A stretch of 33,643 nucleotides of DNA from contig CALMKE010000161.1 of the NCBI GenBank assembly GCA_937867645.1, positions 1 through 33,643 on the forward strand, given 5' to 3'. Origin of the DNA: an uncultured Gemmatimonadota bacterium. GTDB taxonomy: Bacteria > Gemmatimonadota > Gemmatimonadetes > Gemmatimonadales > Gemmatimonadaceae. Below, piece by piece: positions 7,699 through 14,954 of the stretch. The number at the start of each line of letters is the position of its first letter. Position 1 is the stretch's first letter. The translations under genes and the position numbers were made by a program. Below the pieces are notes generated by a model. The model had not been told where the DNA came from and searched no databases. It worked only from the letters and a program-made list of their open reading frames with translations.

Positions 7699-7715
7699 GC
7701 TTTGGCCGTTTCACC

Positions 7716-8450
7716 TCAATGCGACGGCGCCTCACTCCCTCCGATCATGTCCACCAGCACCTGCGCCGCCAGCGGCGCCCCGATCGAGATCCGCTCGTTC
7801 TCGATCGACAGCGTGATCGGCCCGTCGAACGGCTCGCACGCGAGCACCGCGATCGTGACTCCCGGCATGATCCCGATCGAAGCGAGATACCGCAGCACTT
7901 CGGGGTCATCGTCGCCGACTCTCACGACCGCGACGCGGTGCCCCGGACCGAGATCCGCCAGCGAGCAGTACTGCGTCTCGTCCACCACGCCCTCGCGCGT
8001 CGGGATCGGCGCGCCGTGCGGATCCACCACCGGCTCGCCGATGGCGGCCGCCATCCTGTCGATCAACTCCTCCGACGCCGCGTGCTCCAGCCGCTCGGCT
8101 TCCTCGTGCACGTTGTCCCAGCGGTAGCCGAGCGTCCCCACCAGGTACGACTCGATGACGCGGTGGCGGCGAAGCGTGCGGAGCGCCGCCTTTCGCCCGG
8201 CCGCCGTGAGCGTCACGCCGCGATACCGCTCGTACGCGAGCAGGCCATGCTCGGCCAGGCGCCGGATCATCCCGGTGACCGACGCCGGCGCGAACGACAG
8301 CCGCTGCGCGATGTCGTTCGTGGAGGCCGCGCCGCCCGCGAGCTCCAGCTCGTAGATCGCCTTGAGATAGTCTTCCGCGGGACCCGTTATCACGGACTCC
8401 TGCTCCTTCGCGGCATCGCGCTTCGCGGTCTGCTGCTCGGACTTCGTCAT
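7716..8450 (-). CDS. mntR: Manganese-type DtxR/MntR metalloregulator with FeoA (SH3-like) domain
   Basis: A 244-residue DtxR-family repressor. Residues about 20-90 are the winged helix (AEDYLKAIYELE, then ASVTGMIRRLAEHG) and 91-140 the dimerisation/metal domain (RHRVIE, NVHEEAERLEH). About 165-240 is a FeoA-like SH3 domain. Aligned to DtxR, Met10 becomes Asp27 and Cys102 becomes Glu119, while His96, Glu100, His115, Glu122 and His123 are kept. Asp and Glu at those two sites are the pattern of Mn-sensing MntR. It is last in the mntH-usp-mntR operon and probably binds the palindrome at 10325-10338, repressing the operon including itself. The ATG at 8450 overlaps the stress-protein stop (ATGA); the longer open frame is a shadow. 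Confidence 0.92.
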   Translation of the reverse strand: MTKSEQQTAKRDAAKEQESVITGPAEDYLKAIYELELAGGAASTNDIAQRLSFAPASVTGMIRRLAEHGLLAYERYRGVTLTAAGRKAALRTLRRHRVIESYLVGTLGYRWDNVHEEAERLEHAASEELIDRMAAAIGEPVVDPHGAPIPTREGVVDETQYCSLADLGPGHRVAVVRVGDDDPEVLRYLASIGIMPGVTIAVLACEPFDGPITLSIENERISIGAPLAAQVLVDMIGGSEAPSH

Positions 8451-8893
8451 CGGGGAGTCGGCTGCTCGCGCGGGAGCCCGCGAACCAGCAGGACCGGAAC
8501 CGTCGAGCTGTGCCGCACGGCGTTCGCCACGCTCCCGCGCAGCAGGTCGTTGAGCAGCTTGTGCCCGTGGGTCGTCATCGCGATGAGATCGCACTTCTCG
8601 CGCTCGGCGGCCGCGCTGATCTCCTGCCCGGGGTCGCCGCTCGCGAGCACCGCTTCCGCGGGCACCCCCTGCTTCTCCATCGAAGTCGCCAGCCGCTCGA
8701 TGTACGCCAGATCTTCCTTCATTTCCTCGGACTCACGGAGATCGAGCTGACGGATATTCCGTGCCACCCACCCGTCGGCGACGTGGATGATCACGACCGA
8801 CGAGCCGCACAGCCTGGCCAGCCGCGTCACGTGCTCGAGAATCGTCGCGTCGTATTCGGAGTTCTCGACCGGAACCAGAATGCGCTTGTACAC
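8447..8893 (-). CDS. Universal stress protein, UspA family
   Basis: A 148-residue single Usp domain. The N-terminal strand YKRILVPVENSE and the C-terminal motif THGHKLLNDLLRGSVANAV followed by VPVLLVR match ATP-binding Usp proteins (G-x9-G-S type loop). Such cytoplasmic proteins bind ATP and support survival under stress by poorly defined means. The GTG start at 8893 follows GGAGGAGG at 8901-8908 with 7-base spacing; mntH ends 3 bases upstream. Its place between a manganese importer and its regulator suggests a role in metal or oxidative stress, which is inference. Confidence 0.9.
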   Translation of the reverse strand: MYKRILVPVENSEYDATILEHVTRLARLCGSSVVIIHVADGWVARNIRQLDLRESEEMKEDLAYIERLATSMEKQGVPAEAVLASGDPGQEISAAAEREKCDLIAMTTHGHKLLNDLLRGSVANAVRHSSTVPVLLVRGLPREQPTPR

Positions 8894-8896
8894 GGC

Positions 8897-10288
8897 TTAC
8901 CCTCCTCCACCGGCGAGGCCCGCGAGAGTCTGTACCAGGAGCCAGATGTTAAGCGACGCTATGACGAACGCAATGAGGTACGCGAGAAGCTTGAGCCAGA
9001 GCGGGTTCACGAACTCGCCCATCTTGAGCTTGTCGGACGTGAAGCCGACCAGCGGAAAGACCGCGAACGAGAGCTGCATGCTCAGAATCACCTGGCTGAA
9101 CACGAGCAGCTGCGCCGTGCCGCTCTCGCCATAGACGATGGCGACGATCGCGGCTGGCACGATCGCGATCGCACGCGTGATCAGCCGCCGCAGCCAGGGG
9201 CGCAGCCGGATGTTGAGGAACCCCTCCATGACGATCTGCCCGGCCAGCGTCCCCGTGAGCGTCGAGTTCTGGCCCGAAGCCAGCAGCGCCAGCGCGAACA
9301 TCGTGCTCGCGCCGGCGCCAAGCAGCGGCGTCAGCAGCTTGTACGCGTCGCCGATCTCCGCGATGTTCGCGTGCGGCGTGCCGTGAAACGTCGCGGCCGC
9401 GATTATCAGGATCGCCGCGTTGATGAACAGCGCGAACGACAGCGCGATGGTCGAGTCTATGAAGGCGTACCTCACCGCCTCCCTCTTGCCCGAAGCGTTC
9501 TGCTCGTACTTCCGCGTCTGCACGATGGACGAGTGCAGATACAGGTTGTGCGGCATCACGGTCGCGCCGAGAATGCCCATCGCGATGTACAGCATCGCCG
9601 GATTGTTCAGCAGCTCCTTCGGCGGCGCGAAGCCGAACATGACTCCGGCGGCGGGCGGCTTCGCCATGAAGATCAGGAGCGCGAAGCACACTCCTGCCGT
9701 ACCGACCAGCACGATCACCAGCGCCTCGAGCAGCCTGAATCCCTTGTTCTGGAGATACAGCACGAGCAGCACGTCGAAAGCCGTGATGCCGATCCCCCAT
9801 GCCAGCGGAATCCCGAACAGCAGGTTGAGCGCGATAGCCGTACCGATCACTTCCGCCAGGTCGCACGCCGCGATCGCCAGCTCGCACAGAATCCAGAGCA
9901 TGAACGAAACGGGCTTGGAGTAGTGATCGCGGCACGCTTGCGCGAGATCGCGGCCGGTCACGATGCCGAGCTTCGACGACAGGCCCTGCAGCAGCACCGC
10001 CATCAGGTTGGACATGAGGATGACGCTGAGCAGCGCGTAGCCGAACTGCGCCCCGCCGGCGAGATCCGTCGCCCAGTTTCCGGGATCCATGTAGCCGACC
10101 GCGACCAGGTATCCCGGCCCCGCGAACGCCAGCATTTTCCGCCACCGGCTGGCGCTGCCGATGGGGATGGTCCGGTACACCTCCGCCAGCGACGGGGCGA
10201 GCCGAGCGTGCCGCCACCCGGGCTCGGCGGGCGGATGCACGTGCATCGCGATGTCGTGCTCCGGCGGGGTGTTAACTGGTGCGACCAA
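8897..10288 (-). CDS. mntH: Nramp-family Mn2+/divalent metal transporter
   Basis: A 463-residue Nramp transporter with about eleven membrane helices. DPGN in helix 1 ([12 protein letters not shown]) and the unwound helix-6 motif [13 protein letters not shown] are the metal-binding signatures. Bacterial MntH imports Mn2+, and to some extent Fe2+, with protons. It is first in an operon with usp and mntR. The promoter at 10322-10349 contains a DtxR-family operator, so repression by metal-loaded MntR is expected. The longest frame starts with TTG at 10288; an ATG at 10246 (residue 15) is a plausible alternative with CGGAG upstream. The hydrophilic first 45 residues are longer than in E. coli MntH. 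Confidence 0.94.
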   Translation of the reverse strand: MVAPVNTPPEHDIAMHVHPPAEPGWRHARLAPSLAEVYRTIPIGSASRWRKMLAFAGPGYLVAVGYMDPGNWATDLAGGAQFGYALLSVILMSNLMAVLLQGLSSKLGIVTGRDLAQACRDHYSKPVSFMLWILCELAIAACDLAEVIGTAIALNLLFGIPLAWGIGITAFDVLLVLYLQNKGFRLLEALVIVLVGTAGVCFALLIFMAKPPAAGVMFGFAPPKELLNNPAMLYIAMGILGATVMPHNLYLHSSIVQTRKYEQNASGKREAVRYAFIDSTIALSFALFINAAILIIAAATFHGTPHANIAEIGDAYKLLTPLLGAGASTMFALALLASGQNSTLTGTLAGQIVMEGFLNIRLRPWLRRLITRAIAIVPAAIVAIVYGESGTAQLLVFSQVILSMQLSFAVFPLVGFTSDKLKMGEFVNPLWLKLLAYLIAFVIASLNIWLLVQTLAGLAGGGG

Positions 10289-10321
10289 GGCTCTCGCTCT
10301 ATGAAGAGTGTGAGGGGAGTC

Positions 10322-10349
10322 GAATTAGGTTAACCTAAACCAGCTGCAA
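10322..10349 (-). promoter_or_regulatory. mntH promoter with DtxR/MntR-type operator
   Basis: A perfect 14-base palindrome, TTAGGTTAACCTAA, lies at 10325-10338. It closely resembles the core of DtxR/IdeR/SirR-family operators (TTAGGTTAG.CTAACCTAA type). On the minus strand a candidate -35 TTGCAG (10349-10344) and -10 TAATTC (10327-10322) with 16-base spacing flank the palindrome, so a bound repressor would block RNA polymerase. It lies about 37 bases before the TTG start of mntH. Confidence 0.85.
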
Positions 10350-10359
10350 CCCAAGCCCT

Positions 10360-10407
10360 GTCTGGCTTCTCGCCTCTCCCAGTCTGGCCTCTCACCTCTT
10401 GGATTCC
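10360..10407. repeat. Heptad-phased element F (single arm)
   Basis: Forty-eight bases which, on the minus strand, run GGAATCC, AAGAGGT, GAGAG, GCCAGAC and so on. They closely match one arm of element G and share its GGAATCCAAG terminus. No second arm is visible, so this is a half element. It encodes the last residues and stop of the Nudix gene (ESKR then TGA at 10392-10394) and lies 10 bases upstream of the mntH -35 box. Confidence 0.8.
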
Positions 10408-11027
10408 TCATCCCCGCGCCAGGAGCCAGCCAATCTCGTAAGTAGTTGCCGTACAATGCGTTCCGTCATCCCCCAGACCACGTGCTCGCCGTGCTGAAAT
10501 GCCTGCACGCGCATCGCCATGCCGCGCGCGGTCACTTCGGTCTCGCCCCAGCCGGACTCCTCCCGCAGCGCGTCGAGCGGCACCCAGAACGCTTCCGCGA
10601 CTTCGCCGCTCTCGCGGATCTGCGCGTCGGCTGACACCGCGGCAACGAACGGCCGGACGACGACCCTCGGCAACACGATCGTATTCGGCCGCACGTCGTC
10701 GAGCGCGCCGAGGATCGCGCCGCTCGCGGCGAGGTCGATCCCCGTTTCCTCCCACGTCTCCCGGATCGCGGTGCGCTCGAGCGACTCGTCGCCCGGCTCG
10801 CGTCGCCCACCGGGAAACGCGACCTGCCCGCTCCACGGATCCTCCGCGTATTCCGCGCGGCGGATGAACAGCAGCTCGAGCCCACGCGCCTCGATCGCGC
10901 GCAACACCAGCGCGACCGCCGCCGGGCGCGCCGACGGATCGTCCGCGGCCGCCGTGCCCGGCCGACTCCCCAGCGACTCCGCGATCCGCGCCACTTCCGG
11001 ATCGGCGAGCGTCCTGTCCAGGCTCAT
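10392..11027 (-). CDS. Nudix hydrolase, CoA pyrophosphatase-like
   Basis: A 211-residue Nudix hydrolase. WSGQVAFPGGRREPGDESLERTAIRETWEETGI covers the CoA-pyrophosphatase (NudL/PCD1-type) signature plus the Nudix box, with REXXEEXG intact (RETWEETG). Relatives cleave CoA or acyl-CoA into 3',5'-ADP and phosphopantetheine using Mg2+ or Mn2+. The ATG at 11027 lies one base after the hydrolase stop, so it is the last gene of a four-gene minus-strand operon. The final four residues (ESKR) and the stop derive from repeat element F, so the natural C-terminus may have been altered. Confidence 0.9.
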   Translation of the reverse strand: MSLDRTLADPEVARIAESLGSRPGTAAADDPSARPAAVALVLRAIEARGLELLFIRRAEYAEDPWSGQVAFPGGRREPGDESLERTAIRETWEETGIDLAASGAILGALDDVRPNTIVLPRVVVRPFVAAVSADAQIRESGEVAEAFWVPLDALREESGWGETEVTARGMAMRVQAFQHGEHVVWGMTERIVRQLLTRLAGSWRGDEESKR

Positions 11028-11028
11028 C

Positions 11029-11862
11029 TCACGCCCGTTGGTGCCTCGCGAAGAAATCGGCCGTTTCGGCGATCAGCTCCCTCAGCTCGTCCGGTACCGA
11101 GTTCAGCGGGTGCGTCGCGCCCAGTAGGTGATTTGCGCCCTCGACGATCCGCACCTGCGCGACCATCCCGTGGTCGCCGCGTAAATTCGCCTTCGCCAGC
11201 CGGTGCGCGTCGCTCACAGGAACCACGTCGTCCGCCGAGCCGTGCACGATCAGCCAGGGCGCGCGCACGCGCTCCGCGGCGCGCTCGACGTCGAGCCCGT
11301 AGCGCGACTCGCGCTCGCACTCGTCCCACGCCGACTTGTCGATCCGCAGCACCTGACCCGTACGCGCATTCACGACTTCTGTGTAGCCGCGCTCGCGCCA
11401 GTCGCGGATCTGCTCTTCCGACCAGCGCTCGATCGTCGCGATCGAGGCCCATGTGACCAGCGAGTTGACGCGATCCGAGTCCGCGGCGAAAAAGATCGCC
11501 GTCGCGCCGCCGCGCGAATGGCCGAACAGCCCGCAGTCTCGCGAAGTCCAGCCGTGCGTCGTCGCGTGATTTACGACCGCGTTGAGATCCTCCAGCTCGC
11601 GCCGATACGTATTGGCCGCGAACGCGTCGAGCTCGGTGAAGCTCTCGCGATCCGCGCCGACGCCGCTCCCCGAGAAATCGAAGGCGATCGCGTTCAGCCT
11701 TCGCTCGTTGAGCGCCTCGGCCAGCAGCGGCCACGCTCCCCACCGCGCGAACCCCTTGAAGCCGTGACACAGCACCACGCCGTTCGTCGCTCCGGCCGCG
11801 GGATAGAAATCCCCGCGCACCGTGCGCCCGCCCGGCACGGCGAGCTGGAACTCCTCCCTCAA
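11029..11862 (-). CDS. Alpha/beta hydrolase
   Basis: A 277-residue serine hydrolase of the dienelactone-hydrolase/prolyl-oligopeptidase-like type. The nucleophile elbow is GHSRGG, with Ser116. VVLCHGFKGF (about 29-38) is the HG oxyanion region, LIVHGSADDVVP holds the acid, and GANHLLG the histidine. Substrate unknown; no signal peptide. The longer open frame to 12087 is a shadow of the rhodanese gene. A TTG at 11862 overlaps the rhodanese TGA as TTGA and gives the expected strand start (EEFQLAVPGGRTVRGDFY), the same coupling seen for SURF1. Confidence 0.88.
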   Translation of the reverse strand: MREEFQLAVPGGRTVRGDFYPAAGATNGVVLCHGFKGFARWGAWPLLAEALNERRLNAIAFDFSGSGVGADRESFTELDAFAANTYRRELEDLNAVVNHATTHGWTSRDCGLFGHSRGGATAIFFAADSDRVNSLVTWASIATIERWSEEQIRDWRERGYTEVVNARTGQVLRIDKSAWDECERESRYGLDVERAAERVRAPWLIVHGSADDVVPVSDAHRLAKANLRGDHGMVAQVRIVEGANHLLGATHPLNSVPDELRELIAETADFFARHQRA

Positions 11863-12221
11863 GACTCCACCTCGCGATCCTCCATCGCCCACTGCTGGAA
11901 TCCGCCGGACATCGAGGCCACGTCCTCGTACCCCATCTGCTGGAGAGTGTCGGCGGCGAGCGCCGAGCGGTTGCCGCGCGCGCAGTAGATGACGACCTTC
12001 GCATCGCGCGGGACCGAGTCCTCCACTTTCGACTCGAGCTGGCCGCGCGGGAGAAAGACGGCGCCGGGAATTCTTCCGAGGTTCCACTCGTTGGGCTCGC
12101 GCACGTCGAGGTACACCGCCTTCTCGCCGCGCTCGCGCATCGCGGCCACCTCGGCCGGCGTCACCTCCCTGATCCTCCCGCGCGCTTCCTCGGTCAGCTC
12201 CGCTCCGGTCTTGTAGCTCAT
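11859..12221 (-). CDS. Rhodanese-like sulfurtransferase
   Basis: A 120-residue single-domain rhodanese. VYLDVREPNEWNLGRIPGA (about 41-59) is the first signature, and the active-site loop CARGNRS supplies the catalytic cysteine that carries a persulfide. GGFQQW near the end is the closing signature. Such proteins move sulfane sulfur in the cytoplasm; the acceptor is unknown. The ATG at 12221 overlaps the LD-carboxypeptidase stop by 4 bases, and its own stop overlaps the hydrolase start, so all three are likely co-translated. Confidence 0.93.
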   Translation of the reverse strand: MSYKTGAELTEEARGRIREVTPAEVAAMRERGEKAVYLDVREPNEWNLGRIPGAVFLPRGQLESKVEDSVPRDAKVVIYCARGNRSALAADTLQQMGYEDVASMSGGFQQWAMEDREVES

Positions 12222-13147
12222 CTCGATTCCGCGGTGAATGGTAGAACGTTGAGCGTGCGCGCGCCGGCGTCGAGCCGGGCCCGCGCGCCCACCGGCAGCG
12301 TCCACTGATTGTCTATGTGTCCGATCGGCGCGCCGGCGATGCACGGGACTTCGGCCAGCTCGGCGATCTCCGCGAGGATCTCGTCCAGCTCGCGCGATCC
12401 GCTGGCCGAGCTCTCGCGGCAATCCGTGCACTCGCCGAAGACGATCCCGCGGCAACGCTTGAGCGCGCCGCTCAGGTAAATCTGCCAGAGCATCCGGTCC
12501 ACCCGGTACGTCCGCTCGCCGATGTCCTCCAGGAACAGTATGGAATCCTCCAGATCCACCGCGTACGGCGTGCCGACCATCGCCGCCACGAGCGCGAGGT
12601 TCCCGCCCACGAGCCGTCCCTCGGCGGTCCCGGCGCGCAGCACGCGCGCGTTCTCCGCGAACCCGCACGGGTCGGCGCCTTCGACGACCGCGGCAACGAG
12701 CGACGCGCGGCTGAACTCCGTGAGCCGCACGCGCGCCGTCGGTCCGTGAAAGCAGACGATCCGCGACTGCACGTTCACCGCCGACAGCAGCGACGTGAGA
12801 TCGGAGAAGCCGATGATCGGCTTGGGCCGGCGCGCGAGCGCGGCGAAATCCACTTCCGGCAATATCCGCATCGCGCCGTACCCGCCGCGCAGGCACCAGA
12901 TGGCGTCGATCCCGTCATCGCGAATCGCGTCGTTGAGATCGCGCAGCCGCTCGGCGTCGGTTCCCGCGAAGTAGCGGTGCCGCTTCATCACGTTCGTGCC
13001 GGTTTGCGGCTCCCAGCCGAGCGAGCGCGCGTTGGCTTCGCCGATGGCGACGTCGCTCTGGCCGGTGAGGGTCCCGGCCGGCGCCACGAGCGCGACGCGC
13101 GCGCCGGGCTTCAGCGGAGGAACCGGACGAATCGGAGCTACTGGCAT
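12218..13147 (-). CDS. LD-carboxypeptidase, peptidase family S66
   Basis: A 309-residue S66 peptidase. Ser115 in PIIGFSDLTSL is the nucleophile position, Glu207 or Glu211 in FLEDIGERTYRVDRML the glutamate, and His277 in GAPIGHIDNQWTLPVG the histidine. Family members cleave the L,D bond of tetrapeptides during cell-wall recycling (LdcA) or process immunity-type peptides (MccF); the sequence does not decide between them. No signal peptide is seen, which fits a cytoplasmic recycling role. The ATG at 13147 lacks a clear Shine-Dalgarno. It heads the minus-strand operon and is divergent from the Ser/Gly-rich gene across 115 bases. Confidence 0.92.
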   Translation of the reverse strand: MPVAPIRPVPPLKPGARVALVAPAGTLTGQSDVAIGEANARSLGWEPQTGTNVMKRHRYFAGTDAERLRDLNDAIRDDGIDAIWCLRGGYGAMRILPEVDFAALARRPKPIIGFSDLTSLLSAVNVQSRIVCFHGPTARVRLTEFSRASLVAAVVEGADPCGFAENARVLRAGTAEGRLVGGNLALVAAMVGTPYAVDLEDSILFLEDIGERTYRVDRMLWQIYLSGALKRCRGIVFGECTDCRESSASGSRELDEILAEIAELAEVPCIAGAPIGHIDNQWTLPVGARARLDAGARTLNVLPFTAESR

Positions 13148-13262
13148 GATTTGTTATTTCGTGAGCGTTGGCGGCATTCGACGGTCCGGAAAACAAATGG
13201 CATATCGCTTGCTTTTGTTACACGCAGGAACCTGCAAGAGACTCTAGTCGGAGGAAGAAAAA

Positions 13263-13679
13263 ATGGCGAACTCAAACTGGAACAAGAAAGACGCGGGCAG
13301 GACGTCGTCGAGCCGGGAAGAGAGCAGCGAGAGGCACGGATCGCCGCGCGGCAACGAGGACCAGGGCGACGGATTCGAGTCCGGCAACGCGCGCCAGGGC
13401 GGGATGAGCGGCGCGGGCTCGGGTAGCCGGGACGGCAGGGAGGGGCTCGACGACAGCCGCGACCGCGGCACGGTCGGGACGCCCGGCGGCTCTTCGAGCT
13501 CCAGCGGCATGAGGGGCTCGAGCAGCACCAGCGGCTCCAGTGGCATGAGTGGCTCGAGCGGCAGCAGCGGGACGAGCGGGCTCGGCGACGAGACGTCGTC
13601 GGGACAGAGCGCGCGCCCCGGCGGAGTGGAAGGCACGTCGACGCGCGACGGTCGCGAGGACCCCGATAGGGCGACTTAG
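13263..13679 (+). CDS. Ser/Gly-rich intrinsically disordered small protein
   Basis: A 138-residue, strongly hydrophilic protein with no predicted structure, signal or membrane segment. Residues about 1-75 are charged and rich in Arg, Asp, Glu, Gly and Asn. Residues about 76-106 are an almost pure Ser/Gly/Thr tract with repeated SSGM and GSSGSSG units, and the tail is acidic. I recognise no family. The gene is supported by a strong GGAGG at 13250-13254, 8 bases before the ATG, and by a perfect terminator after the stop. A small palindrome (GCAGG-AA-CCTGC, 13224-13235) precedes the ribosome site and could be an operator. Hydrophilin-like or stress-protectant function is a guess from composition only. 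Confidence 0.75.
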   Translation: MANSNWNKKDAGRTSSSREESSERHGSPRGNEDQGDGFESGNARQGGMSGAGSGSRDGREGLDDSRDRGTVGTPGGSSSSSGMRGSSSTSGSSGMSGSSGSSGTSGLGDETSSGQSARPGGVEGTSTRDGREDPDRAT

Positions 13680-13707
13680 CGGTAGCACGGCGCGTTTCGG
13701 AGTGCTT

Positions 13708-13745
13708 TAGCGGGGCGTCGCCAGCGCGACGCCCCGCTACTTTTT
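13708..13745 (+). terminator. Rho-independent terminator abutting the next gene
   Basis: A perfect 13-bp stem (TAGCGGGGCGTCG at 13708-13720 with 13727-13739) closes on a 6-base loop, followed by C and five T (13741-13745). It ends the Ser/Gly-rich gene transcript. The T-tract overlaps the longest-frame start of the glycosyltransferase. Confidence 0.95.
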
Positions 13746-14892
13746 GCCAGTGACTTCCATTCAGATCGCCCTGCTCGCGACGGCGCCGTGGGTGCTCATT
13801 CCCATCGGGATGGTGCTGCGGATGCGCCGCTCGCGCACGCTCGACGAATTCACCAGCGACCCGCCGCGCAACGCGCCGCCGATCTCCGTGATCGTGCCCG
13901 CGCGCAACGAGGCGCACAACATCGGCCGCTGCGTGCGCTCGATCCTCGCGACCACGTATCCAAACATCGAGGTGATAGTGGTGGACGATCAGTCCACGGA
14001 TGGGACCGGGCGCATCGCCGCCGAGCTCGGCGCGACCGTAATCGAGACGCCGCCGCTCCCGCCGGACTGGTTCGGGAAGCAGTGGGCGTGCTGGACCGGC
14101 CAGGCCCGCGCGCGCGGCGAGCTGCTGTGCTTCACCGACGCCGACACCGAGCACGCGCCCGATCTGCTCGCACGCTCGGTGAACGCCATGGGCGCGCTGC
14201 AAGCCGACCTCTTCACCGTGGCCGGCAGGCAGGAGATGGTCACGCTCTGGGAGAAGCTCGTGCAGGCGCAGGTGTTCGGGATGCTCAACGCCTGGTACGG
14301 CGGCACGGAGGAGATCAACCGATCTAAGCACGCGTGGCGCAAGATCGCGAACGGGCAGTATCTGCTGATCACGCGCGCGTCGTACGAGGAGACGGGCGGG
14401 CATGAAGCGGTGAAGCACACCGTCGCCGAGGACCTGATGCTGGCGCAGCGCTTCCACCGCCTCGGGAAGAAAGTCGTGTTCATCGAGGGGCGAGAGCAGC
14501 TCTCCACGCGCATGTACACGTCGCTGCGCGAGATGATCGCGGGCTGGGGGAAGAACGTGTACGCGGGCGGGATGCACGCGCTGCCGCCGTTCGTCCCGCG
14601 CTGGGTATTTCCGTTGGGGCTAGTCTTCCCTCCGCTGTTCAATCTGCTGCCGCCCGTGGCGCTCGTGCTCGCCGCGTTTGGCGCCTTGTCCTATCCAATG
14701 CTCCTATGGTCGGCGATCGCCACCGCGGCGACGGTGCTGATGTGGATGAAGTTCTACTGGGACGCGGATGAATCGCCGCTGCTCGCACTGCTCTACCCGG
14801 CAGGCGCCGCGATCGCTCTATACATCTACGCCCGCGCGATAATTCGCGGCAGGAACGTGAGCTGGAAAGAGCGGGATTACGTAGCCAGCTAG
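13744..14892 (+). CDS. Membrane-anchored family 2 glycosyltransferase
   Basis: A protein of up to 382 residues resembling HpnB/CrtQ-type GT2 enzymes. It has an N-terminal helix (IQIALLATAPWVLIPIGMVL), then the GT-A domain with PPISVIVPARNEAHNI, VVDDQSTDGT and the DxD motif FTDAD. EDLMLAQRFH and GWGKNVYAGG form the acceptor side, and three C-terminal helices follow from about 285. Such enzymes glycosylate lipid or isoprenoid acceptors at the membrane; the acceptor is unknown. The longest frame starts with TTG at 13744, inside the T-tract of the preceding terminator. GTG at 13750 or 13788 or ATG at 13810 are alternatives, and the last would shorten the first helix. No ribosome site is visible because the terminator stem occupies that position. 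Confidence 0.85.
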   Translation: MPVTSIQIALLATAPWVLIPIGMVLRMRRSRTLDEFTSDPPRNAPPISVIVPARNEAHNIGRCVRSILATTYPNIEVIVVDDQSTDGTGRIAAELGATVIETPPLPPDWFGKQWACWTGQARARGELLCFTDADTEHAPDLLARSVNAMGALQADLFTVAGRQEMVTLWEKLVQAQVFGMLNAWYGGTEEINRSKHAWRKIANGQYLLITRASYEETGGHEAVKHTVAEDLMLAQRFHRLGKKVVFIEGREQLSTRMYTSLREMIAGWGKNVYAGGMHALPPFVPRWVFPLGLVFPPLFNLLPPVALVLAAFGALSYPMLLWSAIATAATVLMWMKFYWDADESPLLALLYPAGAAIALYIYARAIIRGRNVSWKERDYVAS

Positions 14893-14954
14893 ATCGGACA
14901 ACGCTCGTAACAAAACGATGAGTCACAGCCGGCGGCTTGTGCCGATAGTGCGCC

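Noticed and set aside
8510-10333. Long plus-strand open frame opposite mntH and usp
   Set aside because: It is an Arg/His-rich shadow of GC-rich coding sequence with no family resemblance; the minus-strand genes have clear motifs. The same applies to long antisense frames at 2001-3245, 13138-14577, 20891-22321 and 22186-23436.
10289-10391. Mn2+ (yybP-type) riboswitch before mntH
   Set aside because: The leader from the predicted start site is only about 30 bases and shows no such structure; a protein operator explains regulation.
13225-13262. ECF-sigma promoter (GGAAC at 13227) for the Ser/Gly-rich gene
   Set aside because: The matching -10 would fall on the Shine-Dalgarno, leaving no leader, which contradicts the strong ribosome site.
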